DNA of 64,000 nt from Flavobacteriaceae bacterium (lineage in GTDB: Bacteria; Bacteroidota; Bacteroidia; Flavobacteriales; Flavobacteriaceae): contig JAUXPJ010000005.1 of NCBI GenBank assembly GCA_030683815.1, positions 62,001 to 126,000 on the forward strand, in the 5' to 3' direction. The notes below the pieces were generated by a model, which worked only from the letters and a program-made list of their open reading frames with translations, was not told the origin of the DNA and made no database searches. The translations under genes and the position numbers were made by a program. This document shows, piece by piece, positions 52,889 through 60,241 of the stretch (position 1 is its first letter; every line of letters starts with the position of its first letter).

Positions 52889-54148
52889 TTATTGATTTAA
52901 AATAAGTTGATTTTGAGCAAAAATTCCATACACTTTTCCCTTCAATTCGCTACCAATAAAAGCTGAATTTTTAGAAGTTGACAGTATTTGATTTACAGTA
53001 AATTTATAAATTTCATCCGGATTAAATAGTGTTATTTCAGCTATTTCTTTTTCTGCTATTTTCGGAATTGAAATTCCGAAAATCTGGCGAGGTTTCGTTG
53101 TAATATTTTCAATAAAATCATCGGTTTTTAAAACAGAATTGAGGGCTCCATAAAAACTTTCTAAACCAATAGTTCCGTATTGTGCTATTTGAAATTCTAC
53201 TTTTTTATGTTCAATATCGATAGGGCAGTGGTCGCCGGTGATAAAATCAATCGTTCCATCTTTGATCCCTTTTAACAACGCTTTTTGGTCTGACGAAGTT
53301 CTTAAAGGTGGAAGTATTTTATAGTTAGTATCAAACTCTTTTAATTCATTATCATTGAGTTTTAAATGATGAATTGCAACGCTACAACTCACATTTAATC
53401 CTTTGGATTTCGCTTTTCTAATCAAGTCAACAGAACCTTCAGTAGAAATCGTTGGGAAATGTAATTTTCCTCCGGTATAATCTAAAATAGCTAAATCTCT
53501 GGTTATTTGTAATTCTTCGGCAAAATTGGGAATTCCTTTAAGTCCCAGACAGGTACTGTTGATTCCTTCATTGATTAACCCTTCACCGGCAACGGCTTTA
53601 TTTTGTGGATAACTCATGATTAACCCGCCAAAAATTTGCGCATATTGAAGTCCGATTTTCAATAATTGAGCATTTTCAATGCTCTTTTTATAATCGCCAA
53701 AAGCACAAGCGCCGGAGTTTTTCATATCAAATAATTCGGCTAATTCTTTTCCTTCTGATTTTTGTGTAAAACTTCCTATTGGAAATAATTTGGCAGGTGA
53801 TTTCTTTGATTTATTGATTAAAAATTCAACCGCCGATTTATTGTCAATTATCGGATTGGTATTGGGGTTCAATGCAATTCCGGTAAATCCGCTGTGAGCA
53901 GCCGTTTTCAATCCGTTTTCCAATGTTTCGCGTTCTTCATAACCGGGTTCTCCAAAGGAAACACTTCCATCAAACCAACCTATTGAAACGTGTAAATTGG
54001 GTAAATCAATTAATTGGCATTTTCCAACATTTTCAATAGATGTCGCTATTTTTTTGATGATTCCGGCTTCAATTAAAATATCTTTTTTTGAATGATGAAG
54101 TTCAGAATTTGGCTGAATGATGGTGGCAGATTTTAATAATACATTCAT
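52889..54148 (-). CDS. Dihydroorotase homologue lacking the metal-binding HxH motif
   Basis: A 419-residue amidohydrolase-family protein with all typical blocks: LIEAGIIKKIA, SFGEPGYEERETLENGLKTAAHSGFTGIALNPNT, CSVAIHHL, LPPLRT and GDHCPIDIEHKKVEF. But where active dihydroorotases have DxHxHxREPG, it reads SIGWFDGSVSFGEPG; the two metal-binding histidines of strand one are gone. The carbamylated lysine position is also not obvious. It is therefore probably catalytically inactive, like PyrC-prime proteins that stabilise aspartate transcarbamoylase. A true pyrC should exist elsewhere. No pyrimidine genes are adjacent. Confidence 0.85.
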   Translation of the reverse strand: MNVLLKSATIIQPNSELHHSKKDILIEAGIIKKIATSIENVGKCQLIDLPNLHVSIGWFDGSVSFGEPGYEERETLENGLKTAAHSGFTGIALNPNTNPIIDNKSAVEFLINKSKKSPAKLFPIGSFTQKSEGKELAELFDMKNSGACAFGDYKKSIENAQLLKIGLQYAQIFGGLIMSYPQNKAVAGEGLINEGINSTCLGLKGIPNFAEELQITRDLAILDYTGGKLHFPTISTEGSVDLIRKAKSKGLNVSCSVAIHHLKLNDNELKEFDTNYKILPPLRTSSDQKALLKGIKDGTIDFITGDHCPIDIEHKKVEFQIAQYGTIGLESFYGALNSVLKTDDFIENITTKPRQIFGISIPKIAEKEIAEITLFNPDEIYKFTVNQILSTSKNSAFIGSELKGKVYGIFAQNQLILNQ

Positions 54149-54291
54149 AGTTGAACAGTTGGATGAATTAAAAGATGAAAATAATTTTTACTGTAAATGT
54201 TGAAAAATAGAGCCGATAAAATGCTATTTGAATTAGCAATAGTTGAGATTTTATAAAATGTAAAAAAGGTCGACATTTTAGAAAGATTTAT

Positions 54292-54299
54292 CAAAGATA
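54292..54299 (-). promoter_or_regulatory. Possible promoter -7 box TATCTTTG of the dihydroorotase-like operon
   Basis: Exact TAnnTTTG match on the minus strand, directly after the mtnN stop; it would give a leader of about 140 nt, so it is only tentative. Confidence 0.4.
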
Positions 54300-54312
54300 A
54301 AAAAATCTGTTG

Positions 54313-55056
54313 TTAAATCTGTGAAAAATAGTTTTTAAGTATGGCTTTTGCGTAATGACTGGCAATTTCATCGGCAAATTTTTGAAAATCAATATGCGAA
54401 TTGTCCATCGCTTTATCAGAGATAATTCTGATAATTGAAAAAGGAATGTTGTATTCAAAACAAACCTGAGCAATAGCCGCACCTTCCATTTCTACGCAAT
54501 CTGCTTGCGGAATCTGCTTTAATAAACTTTCAATTTTTTCTTTGGAGGAGATAAATTGATCGCCGCTTAAAATGGTTCCTTTTATCATTTTAGGTCTTAT
54601 GATTTTAAAAGTCGCTGCTTTTTCTGTTGGAATTAATTGGGTAAAATTGTTTAAAAAATCTTTGGTTGCATCAATTAAATGTTGATTAGAAACGGTTTCA
54701 AATCCTTGTTGGTTTAATAGCGGAATTTCAAATTTTGGATAAAGTGGTGAAGCATCCATATCATGCTGAAACAAGGTTTTTCCGATAACAATATCACCGA
54801 TATTCAACTCAGCATTTAAAGCTCCGGCAACTCCTGTAAAAATAATTTCATCCAATTCAAAATCATTGATTAACTGAGTTGTGGTAACGGCTGACGCCAC
54901 TTTTCCCCAGCGCGAAAAAACCAAGACCACTTCTTTTCCGAATAAAATTCCCTCATAATAATCACGCTTTCCTTTGTGATGCACACGAACATTTTGAAGT
55001 TCGTGCAGCAGTTCTTGCATTTCTTCGCGCATGGCGCTGATAATTCCGATTTTCAT
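54313..55056 (-). CDS. mtnN: 5'-methylthioadenosine/S-adenosylhomocysteine nucleosidase
   Basis: A 247-residue nucleosidase, slightly longer than the E. coli enzyme. KIGIISAMREEMQEL at the start, FTGVAGALNAELNIGDIVIG (about 75-94), SGDQFISSKEKIE, and DCVEMEGAAIAQVC with the catalytic glutamates, plus IRIISDKA at the end. It cleaves the adenine from methylthioadenosine and S-adenosylhomocysteine, keeping methyltransferases free of product inhibition. Confidence 0.94.
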   Translation of the reverse strand: MKIGIISAMREEMQELLHELQNVRVHHKGKRDYYEGILFGKEVVLVFSRWGKVASAVTTTQLINDFELDEIIFTGVAGALNAELNIGDIVIGKTLFQHDMDASPLYPKFEIPLLNQQGFETVSNQHLIDATKDFLNNFTQLIPTEKAATFKIIRPKMIKGTILSGDQFISSKEKIESLLKQIPQADCVEMEGAAIAQVCFEYNIPFSIIRIISDKAMDNSHIDFQKFADEIASHYAKAILKNYFSQI

Positions 55057-55160
55057 ATAAAAGTTAAAAAGTTGTAAAGTTGAAAGTTAAAAAGTTACAA
55101 ACATTATGAACTTTTAAACATTCAACCAATTTTTCATTATTCATTTTTCATTATTAATTA
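55057..55160. repeat. AT-rich micro-repeats between mtnN and lolD, extending into the lolD 3' end
   Basis: Units of the type AAAGTTxxAAAGTT and then TTTTTCATTATTCATTTTTCATTATTAATT; the same word families occur at 13650-13720, 13860-13890 and 19125-19300. The last part also codes for the C-terminal residues of LolD. Confidence 0.7.
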
Positions 55161-55812
55161 TAATTCCGTCTTTCATTTCAAATATTTTATCGGCCATTTG
55201 AGCCAATTCTTTATTGTGAGTAACGATAACAAATGTTTGTCCGAACTGATCTCTTAAATCAAAAAAGAGTTGATGTAAATTTCTGGCAGCTTCTGAATCT
55301 AAATTACCACTGGGTTCATCGGCAAAAATGACTGCCGGATTATTGATTAAAGCTCTGGCAACCGCAACGCGTTGTTGTTCACCACCCGAAAGTTCGTTTG
55401 GTTTATGATGAATTCGATGTGATAATCCCAAAAAATCTAACAGTTTATGCGCTTCTTTTTCAACCTCTTTTCTGTTTCTATTGGCTATAAACCCGGGAAT
55501 ACACACATTTTCCAAGGCCGTAAATTCCGGTAATAACTGATGAAATTGAAAAATAAAACCGATATGTTGATTGCGAAATTTTGACAATTCCTTATCACTT
55601 AAATTTAAAATAGATTGTTGGTTAATTCGTAAAGTTTCTTTAGTTTCTTTATCCGGCAAATCCAACGTGCCTAAAATATGGAGTAATGTTGTTTTTCCGG
55701 CGCCCGATGGACCAACAATAGCAATGATAGAACCTTTTTCAACATGGATGTCAACTCCTTTTAAAACTTGAACATTTCCGTATGATTTATGAATATTTTT
55801 AGCTGAAATCAT
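55141..55812 (-). CDS. lolD: LolD-like lipoprotein-release ABC transporter ATPase
   Basis: A 223-residue ATPase: Walker [10 protein letters not shown] (about 33-41), Q-loop [16 protein letters not shown] typical of LolD/MacB-type ATPases, signature [15 protein letters not shown], Walker [13 protein letters not shown] and H-loop VTHNKEL. It would power extraction of lipoproteins from the inner membrane; the LolC/FtsX-type permease at 17761 is a possible partner, though they are far apart. The gene is single, with a promoter adjoining the upstream terminator. Its C-terminus (GIIINNEK) is encoded by an AT-rich repeat. Confidence 0.9.
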   Translation of the reverse strand: MISAKNIHKSYGNVQVLKGVDIHVEKGSIIAIVGPSGAGKTTLLHILGTLDLPDKETKETLRINQQSILNLSDKELSKFRNQHIGFIFQFHQLLPEFTALENVCIPGFIANRNRKEVEKEAHKLLDFLGLSHRIHHKPNELSGGEQQRVAVARALINNPAVIFADEPSGNLDSEAARNLHQLFFDLRDQFGQTFVIVTHNKELAQMADKIFEMKDGIIINNEK

Positions 55813-55835
55813 GAATTCAAATAAATTGATTGAAG

Positions 55836-55843
55836 CAAAAATA
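55836..55843 (-). promoter_or_regulatory. lolD promoter, -7 box TATTTTTG, at the T-run of the upstream terminator
   Basis: Exact TAnnTTTG on the minus strand, 23 nt before the ATG, directly following the T-run of the DUF5916 terminator. Confidence 0.6.
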
Positions 55844-55845
55844 AA

Positions 55846-55873
55846 AAAAGAGAAGCGATTAATCTTCTCTTTT
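55846..55873 (-). terminator. Terminator of the DUF5916 gene
   Basis: 10-bp stem AAAAGAGAAG/CTTCTCTTTT with an 8-nt loop and T-run on the minus strand. Confidence 0.85.
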
Positions 55874-55893
55874 CGAATTCTTTTATGAATAGA

Positions 55894-58335
55894 TTAGGCC
55901 CGCTTTTTAATTAATCGGTTATAATCTAGATAATAAACCAATCGTAATGAAAATAAATGTTCAGTTGGTTGATTAAATAAATCTTCTAAATTTTCTCTAA
56001 AAGAAAGATTTGAAATGCTGTTTTCATTGAAAATAGCGTTTCTGTAAAGCGCCGTTAATTGACTTCCCGGGGCAAATTCCCAGTTATACATGAGGTCAAA
56101 ATTCCATGAATTAAAGTTGATATTGTGATTAGCTTGATAAGAATTGGAAACTAATAAACCATCTGCAGTTAATTCATAAAACTGATTGTTATATGAAACA
56201 GTTGTCCAATTATGTCTAAATGAAAGCGTTAACGCAGATTTGGTGTTAAAATTATACTTACCGGAGAGTGAATTGGTGTAAGTTTCTGAATCTCGATTGC
56301 CAAAAATAATCTGATTTCCATCATTGAAAACATATCCTTTTTCATTGTTCACATCACGATATTGTAACGAATAAATCATAGTAAACTGATTGTTAAAACG
56401 GTATCTAGGCGCTACATTTAAGTGAAGTCTGTTAGAAGAATCTTCAAAACGATGGGTAAAATATGCTCTTACATCAATTGCAAATTGTTTTCTGTAATCG
56501 GTTGAAATAAAGTTGCTTAATTCGAATCGGGGATTTAGGGTTAGATAGCGACCTTCAACTCTCGGCTCGTAATAATCGTATTGTTTGCCAAGACTTACTT
56601 CTAAATTTCCGCCAAATGATAATTGTTTTTTGGTTGTTGCAAAGTAATTCAATTCTACATTGTTACCAGTATAATCGTTAGGTTTAAACCTGTTTCTAAC
56701 TCTCGCCTCTAAACTAATTTTATAAAAATCAAAATGTTTGGTAGGTTCAAAAATACGGTATGAAATATTGGCAAAATAGCTATAGAAATTGTTATTTCGC
56801 TGAAACCCCATGTCTTTAATATTAAATTGATCGTCATTCATAAAATAACCAAGTACGTATTCATAGTTTCCGCTCACTTTTTGTAGCCGTAAAAAACCGG
56901 CATAACCATTTTCATTGTTTGGTTCTTCGTAAATTTGACTCATTTTAACATCTCCACTTACATTAAAAGTACTTGTTTTATTTTTTAAATTAAAAATTAA
57001 ACCACTAACGTTAGCATCTCTGACATTGCCGGAACGCATAACATTTGTATTGATAAAACTTACTGATGAATTTTTATTAAACTGTTGGTCTAAAACAACA
57101 ATATTATAGTTTGCAAGAGGTTCTGTAGTTACTTTTCTACTGGTTTGAGTTTCTGAATTGAAAATTGTAGCTTCGGTTTCTTCTGTGATGGCATTAAAAA
57201 TTCCAATTCCCAATCCATTTTCTGTTCTTCCGGAAATCTTTACAGCGTTGAGCATAGCCACTTTTTTTGGATTATCGGTTATAGTTTCATTGGCTGTTAA
57301 AGAAATATTTCTATAATTGATAGGTCTACTGCCAATTCTACGAGAATAAAATAAATTTCCTTTGTTAAACAATTCAATACCTTCATTAAAGAAACTTCTT
57401 TTTTCAGAATAATTTTGTTCAAACGGACTCAAGTTTAATTCTACTTCATCAAAAGCAGCTTGACTAAAATCGGGTATTAAAGTGGCGTCTAAGGTAAAAC
57501 TATCGTTAATTCCGTATTTAATATCAAAACCAACATTGAAATCTGAAATAGTTTTGCCATTGAATTTTTTTGCGGCAGTGGAAGCAAAAGGTGAAAAACT
57601 TAAACGAGTTGGCGTATTAATTTTGGTAATTCCGGTTAATAAACCAGCGTATTGTGAATAAATTCCCTTTGATTTATCAATATAATTCCAGCTGTAATTT
57701 TCTTTGGTGCTTTGAATATTTCTAAAGAAGTTGATTCCCCAAACTTGAGTTTCTTGATTTGAAAATCGCAAGGCCGAATACGGAATTTTCATTTCTACAA
57801 CCCAACCATCATTATTCATTTTAACACTACTTTCCCAAACGGCATTCCAAGAAAAGTCTTCACCTCCTTGATTGGTAACTCTTGCATCTGCTTGTCCGCC
57901 GGTACTGAAAACAAAAAACAAGACATCATTTTGTCCATCATTATTTGGATTGATAGAAGCGATAAAGAAATCGGCTTGTCCAAAATTATCTCTTTCAGAA
58001 AATTCCATCGGTATAGAAGCAACATTGTTATCAAATAAATAGGCGCCAATATAAATAGCTTCTTCTGTATAGGTAACTCTAACTTCTGTTTTCTTGTTTT
58101 TGGGTTCAGATAATCCGTTGCCAGGTTTAAACATAACAAAATCTTTAGCCACTTCAAGTTGGCTCCAAATATCTTCATCAAGTATTCCATCAATTTTGAT
58201 AGACTCATTGGCTTTTAATGTATTGAAAGATTTTTTTTCAGACAGAAAACCATTATCTGATTTAGTGATTTGACCGTAACTATTTGTAAAAATTAAAAGG
58301 AATAGAATAGTTAATTTTACAGTAAAATATTTCAT
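55894..58335 (-). CDS. DUF5916 outer-membrane protein with N-terminal carbohydrate-binding (CBM9-like) domain
   Basis: An 813-residue exported protein (signal peptide about 1-19, ending NSYGQ). Residues about 25-220 form a CBM9-like beta-sandwich (SIKIDGILDEDIWSQL, EVRVTYTEEAIYIGAYLFD, WVVEMKIPYSALRF). The rest (about 230-810) is the DUF5916 domain, with aromatic-rich strands such as RLSFSPFAS, FDIKYGINDSFTLDATLIPDFSQ and a C-terminal LFSLRLVYYLDYN that resembles an outer-membrane barrel ending. It probably binds or imports a sugar or glycan, but this is inference. Start at ATG 58335, which gives a good signal peptide. Confidence 0.88.
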   Translation of the reverse strand: MKYFTVKLTILFLLIFTNSYGQITKSDNGFLSEKKSFNTLKANESIKIDGILDEDIWSQLEVAKDFVMFKPGNGLSEPKNKKTEVRVTYTEEAIYIGAYLFDNNVASIPMEFSERDNFGQADFFIASINPNNDGQNDVLFFVFSTGGQADARVTNQGGEDFSWNAVWESSVKMNNDGWVVEMKIPYSALRFSNQETQVWGINFFRNIQSTKENYSWNYIDKSKGIYSQYAGLLTGITKINTPTRLSFSPFASTAAKKFNGKTISDFNVGFDIKYGINDSFTLDATLIPDFSQAAFDEVELNLSPFEQNYSEKRSFFNEGIELFNKGNLFYSRRIGSRPINYRNISLTANETITDNPKKVAMLNAVKISGRTENGLGIGIFNAITEETEATIFNSETQTSRKVTTEPLANYNIVVLDQQFNKNSSVSFINTNVMRSGNVRDANVSGLIFNLKNKTSTFNVSGDVKMSQIYEEPNNENGYAGFLRLQKVSGNYEYVLGYFMNDDQFNIKDMGFQRNNNFYSYFANISYRIFEPTKHFDFYKISLEARVRNRFKPNDYTGNNVELNYFATTKKQLSFGGNLEVSLGKQYDYYEPRVEGRYLTLNPRFELSNFISTDYRKQFAIDVRAYFTHRFEDSSNRLHLNVAPRYRFNNQFTMIYSLQYRDVNNEKGYVFNDGNQIIFGNRDSETYTNSLSGKYNFNTKSALTLSFRHNWTTVSYNNQFYELTADGLLVSNSYQANHNINFNSWNFDLMYNWEFAPGSQLTALYRNAIFNENSISNLSFRENLEDLFNQPTEHLFSLRLVYYLDYNRLIKKRA

Positions 58336-58487
58336 TTGAATAGATATCGTTTTAAAACGCAAAGATTTCTATTTTTTAAAGAACAATCCAATAAAATTTG
58401 TTAAATTTTCTTTAAAGAAATTTGAATTTCATGGCTTGTTTAAAAAATCTTTTTGAATAAAATCATTCATTTTTCTAAAATTGATAG

Positions 58488-58495
58488 TATTTTTG
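58488..58495 (+). promoter_or_regulatory. sucC promoter, -7 box TATTTTTG
   Basis: Exact TAnnTTTG match 23 nt before the ATG at 58519. It shows that an upstream in-frame ATG at 58453 is outside the mRNA. Confidence 0.65.
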
Positions 58496-58518
58496 CAACA
58501 AATTTAAATAGTCTCATA

Positions 58519-59715
58519 ATGAATTTACACGAATATCAAGGAAAAGCAATATTAAACAGTTTCGGCGTTAGAATTCAACGCGGAATTGTTGCTGATAATC
58601 ATTTAAAAGCGGTTGAAGCAGCTAAACAGTTAACGGTTGAAACCGGTACAAGTTGGTGGGTTGTTAAAGCACAAATTCATGCCGGTGGAAGAGGAAAAGG
58701 TGGTGGAGTTAAATTGGCCAAATCTCTTCAAGATGTTGAAACAATTTCAAAAAACATCATCGGTATGATGTTGATTACGCCTCAAACTTCTGTTGAAGGA
58801 AAAAAAGTAAATCAAGTATTGATTGCCGAAGATGTTTACTATCCGGGCGAAGCGCAACACGAAGAATTTTATATGTCTGTGTTACTCAATAGAGCCACAG
58901 GTAAAAACATGATTATGTATTCTACAGAAGGAGGAATGGATATTGAAACCGTTGCCGAAGAAACTCCACATTTAATTTTTACAGAAGAAATTGACCCAAC
59001 ATTGGGAATTTTAGCTTTTCAAGCGCGTAAAATTGCCTTTAATTTAGATCTTTCCGGTGATGCATTTAAAGAGATGGTAAAATTTGTAACATCACTTTAT
59101 ACCGCTTATATCAATTCTGATGCAACTTTATTTGAAATCAATCCGGTTTTAAAAACTTCGGATAATAAAATTTTGGCGGTGGATGCTAAAGTTACCATTG
59201 ATGACAGTTCACTTTTCAGACATAAAGAATACATCAATTTAAGAGATTTACGCGAAGAAAATCCGATTGAAGTGGAAGCCAATGCCGTTGGATTAAACTA
59301 TGTTGCCTTAGACGGAAATGTTGGTTGTATGGTAAATGGTGCCGGTTTAGCCATGAGTACGATGGATTTAATCAAACAATCGGGAGGTGAGCCGGCTAAC
59401 TTTTTAGATGTAGGAGGGACAGCCGATGCAGAACGTGTTGAAACAGGTTTTCGTATTATTTTAAAAGACCCGAAAGTAAAAGCCATTTTAGTCAATATTT
59501 TTGGCGGAATTGTGCGTTGCGATCGCGTTGCACAGGGAATTGTTGATGCCTATAAAAATATGGGCGATGAAATTAAAATTCCGATTATTGTGCGTTTGCA
59601 GGGAACCAATGCTGTTGAAGCTAAAATTTTAATCGATCAAAGCGGATTGGCAGTACACTCGGTTGTTGAGTTCCAAGAAGCCGCCGATAAAGTAAAAGAA
59701 GTGTTGGCATTTTAA
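58519..59715 (+). CDS. sucC: ADP-forming succinate-CoA ligase subunit beta
   Basis: A 398-residue ATP-grasp protein of the TCA cycle: MNLHEYQGKAILNSFGV, VVKAQIHAGGRGKGGGVKLAK, EDVYYPGEAQHEEFYMSVLLNRA, FEINPVLKT, NFLDVGGTADAERVETGF and VNIFGGIVRCD. The length is standard. sucD is not adjacent. The start is decided by the promoter position. A very long hairpin terminator follows. Confidence 0.96.
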   Translation: MNLHEYQGKAILNSFGVRIQRGIVADNHLKAVEAAKQLTVETGTSWWVVKAQIHAGGRGKGGGVKLAKSLQDVETISKNIIGMMLITPQTSVEGKKVNQVLIAEDVYYPGEAQHEEFYMSVLLNRATGKNMIMYSTEGGMDIETVAEETPHLIFTEEIDPTLGILAFQARKIAFNLDLSGDAFKEMVKFVTSLYTAYINSDATLFEINPVLKTSDNKILAVDAKVTIDDSSLFRHKEYINLRDLREENPIEVEANAVGLNYVALDGNVGCMVNGAGLAMSTMDLIKQSGGEPANFLDVGGTADAERVETGFRIILKDPKVKAILVNIFGGIVRCDRVAQGIVDAYKNMGDEIKIPIIVRLQGTNAVEAKILIDQSGLAVHSVVEFQEAADKVKEVLAF

Positions 59716-59723
59716 AATAGTTT

Positions 59724-59770
59724 AAATCCACAAAAAAATCCTGCAAAAAGCAGGATTTTTTTGTGGATTT
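59724..59770 (+). terminator. Terminator of sucC with 21-bp perfect stem
   Basis: The arms 59724-59744 and 59750-59770 are perfect inverted copies with a 5-A loop; the inner part ATCCTGC/GCAGGAT is followed by seven T. The outer AAATCCACA/TGTGGATTT extends the stem unusually far. Confidence 0.9.
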
Positions 59771-60241
59771 GTAGCAAAAGTTGGAATACTTTTATTAGTG
59801 CCGTTAGGTACTTGATATCGGTAGCAATAAATAATATTAAAATTTTCACATTCGTGCCATAGGTACGCAACAAATGATGTTTTTAGTGTACCAACGGCAA
59901 TTTTAATTTGCAATTATTTCTACCAATATATTGCGCAAAATAAAATGACGTTATGCGCTAGTGCGAGCGTCACGCTCGTACAATATAAATATTTAAAAGT
60001 TTTTGGAAAGGCACGAGCAAGATGCTCGCGTCAGCGTTGGGCGCTTCGACAAGCTCAGCTTGACAATGTCGAAGACCATCAAAAACTCTGACAAATCTAT
60101 ATTCTTTTGTCCACTTTATTACATCAACGGATATAATTATTAAATTGATGGCGATATATAGAAAATAAAAAATGAGATAAACTGTTGATTGTTATAACAA
60201 TAGTCTTTTAATCTATTATCTATATTCTTTCGTCTGGTCAA
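59771..60241. repeat. Repeat-rich intergenic region between sucC and the second M14 peptidase gene
   Basis: No gene. It contains REP-like hairpins of the GTGCC-(N)-GGTAC type at 59798-59811 and 59853-59867 and a diverged one near 59887-59899, an inverted head TGCTACCGATATC at 59814-59826 and a plus-strand head CTACCAATATATTG at 59920-59934. From 59962 there are GAGCGTCACGCTC and CGAGCAAGATGCTCG hairpins and a GCTTCGACAAGCTCAGC element with inverted GTCGAAG near 60068. Confidence 0.75.
59798..59826 (-). repeat. REP-like element: TGCTACC head plus GTACC/GGCAC hairpin
   Basis: On the minus strand head TGCTACCGATATC is followed by the hairpin GTACC-TAAC-GGCAC. Same head-hairpin layout as at 27381-27467 but with a different hairpin sequence. 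Confidence 0.75.
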
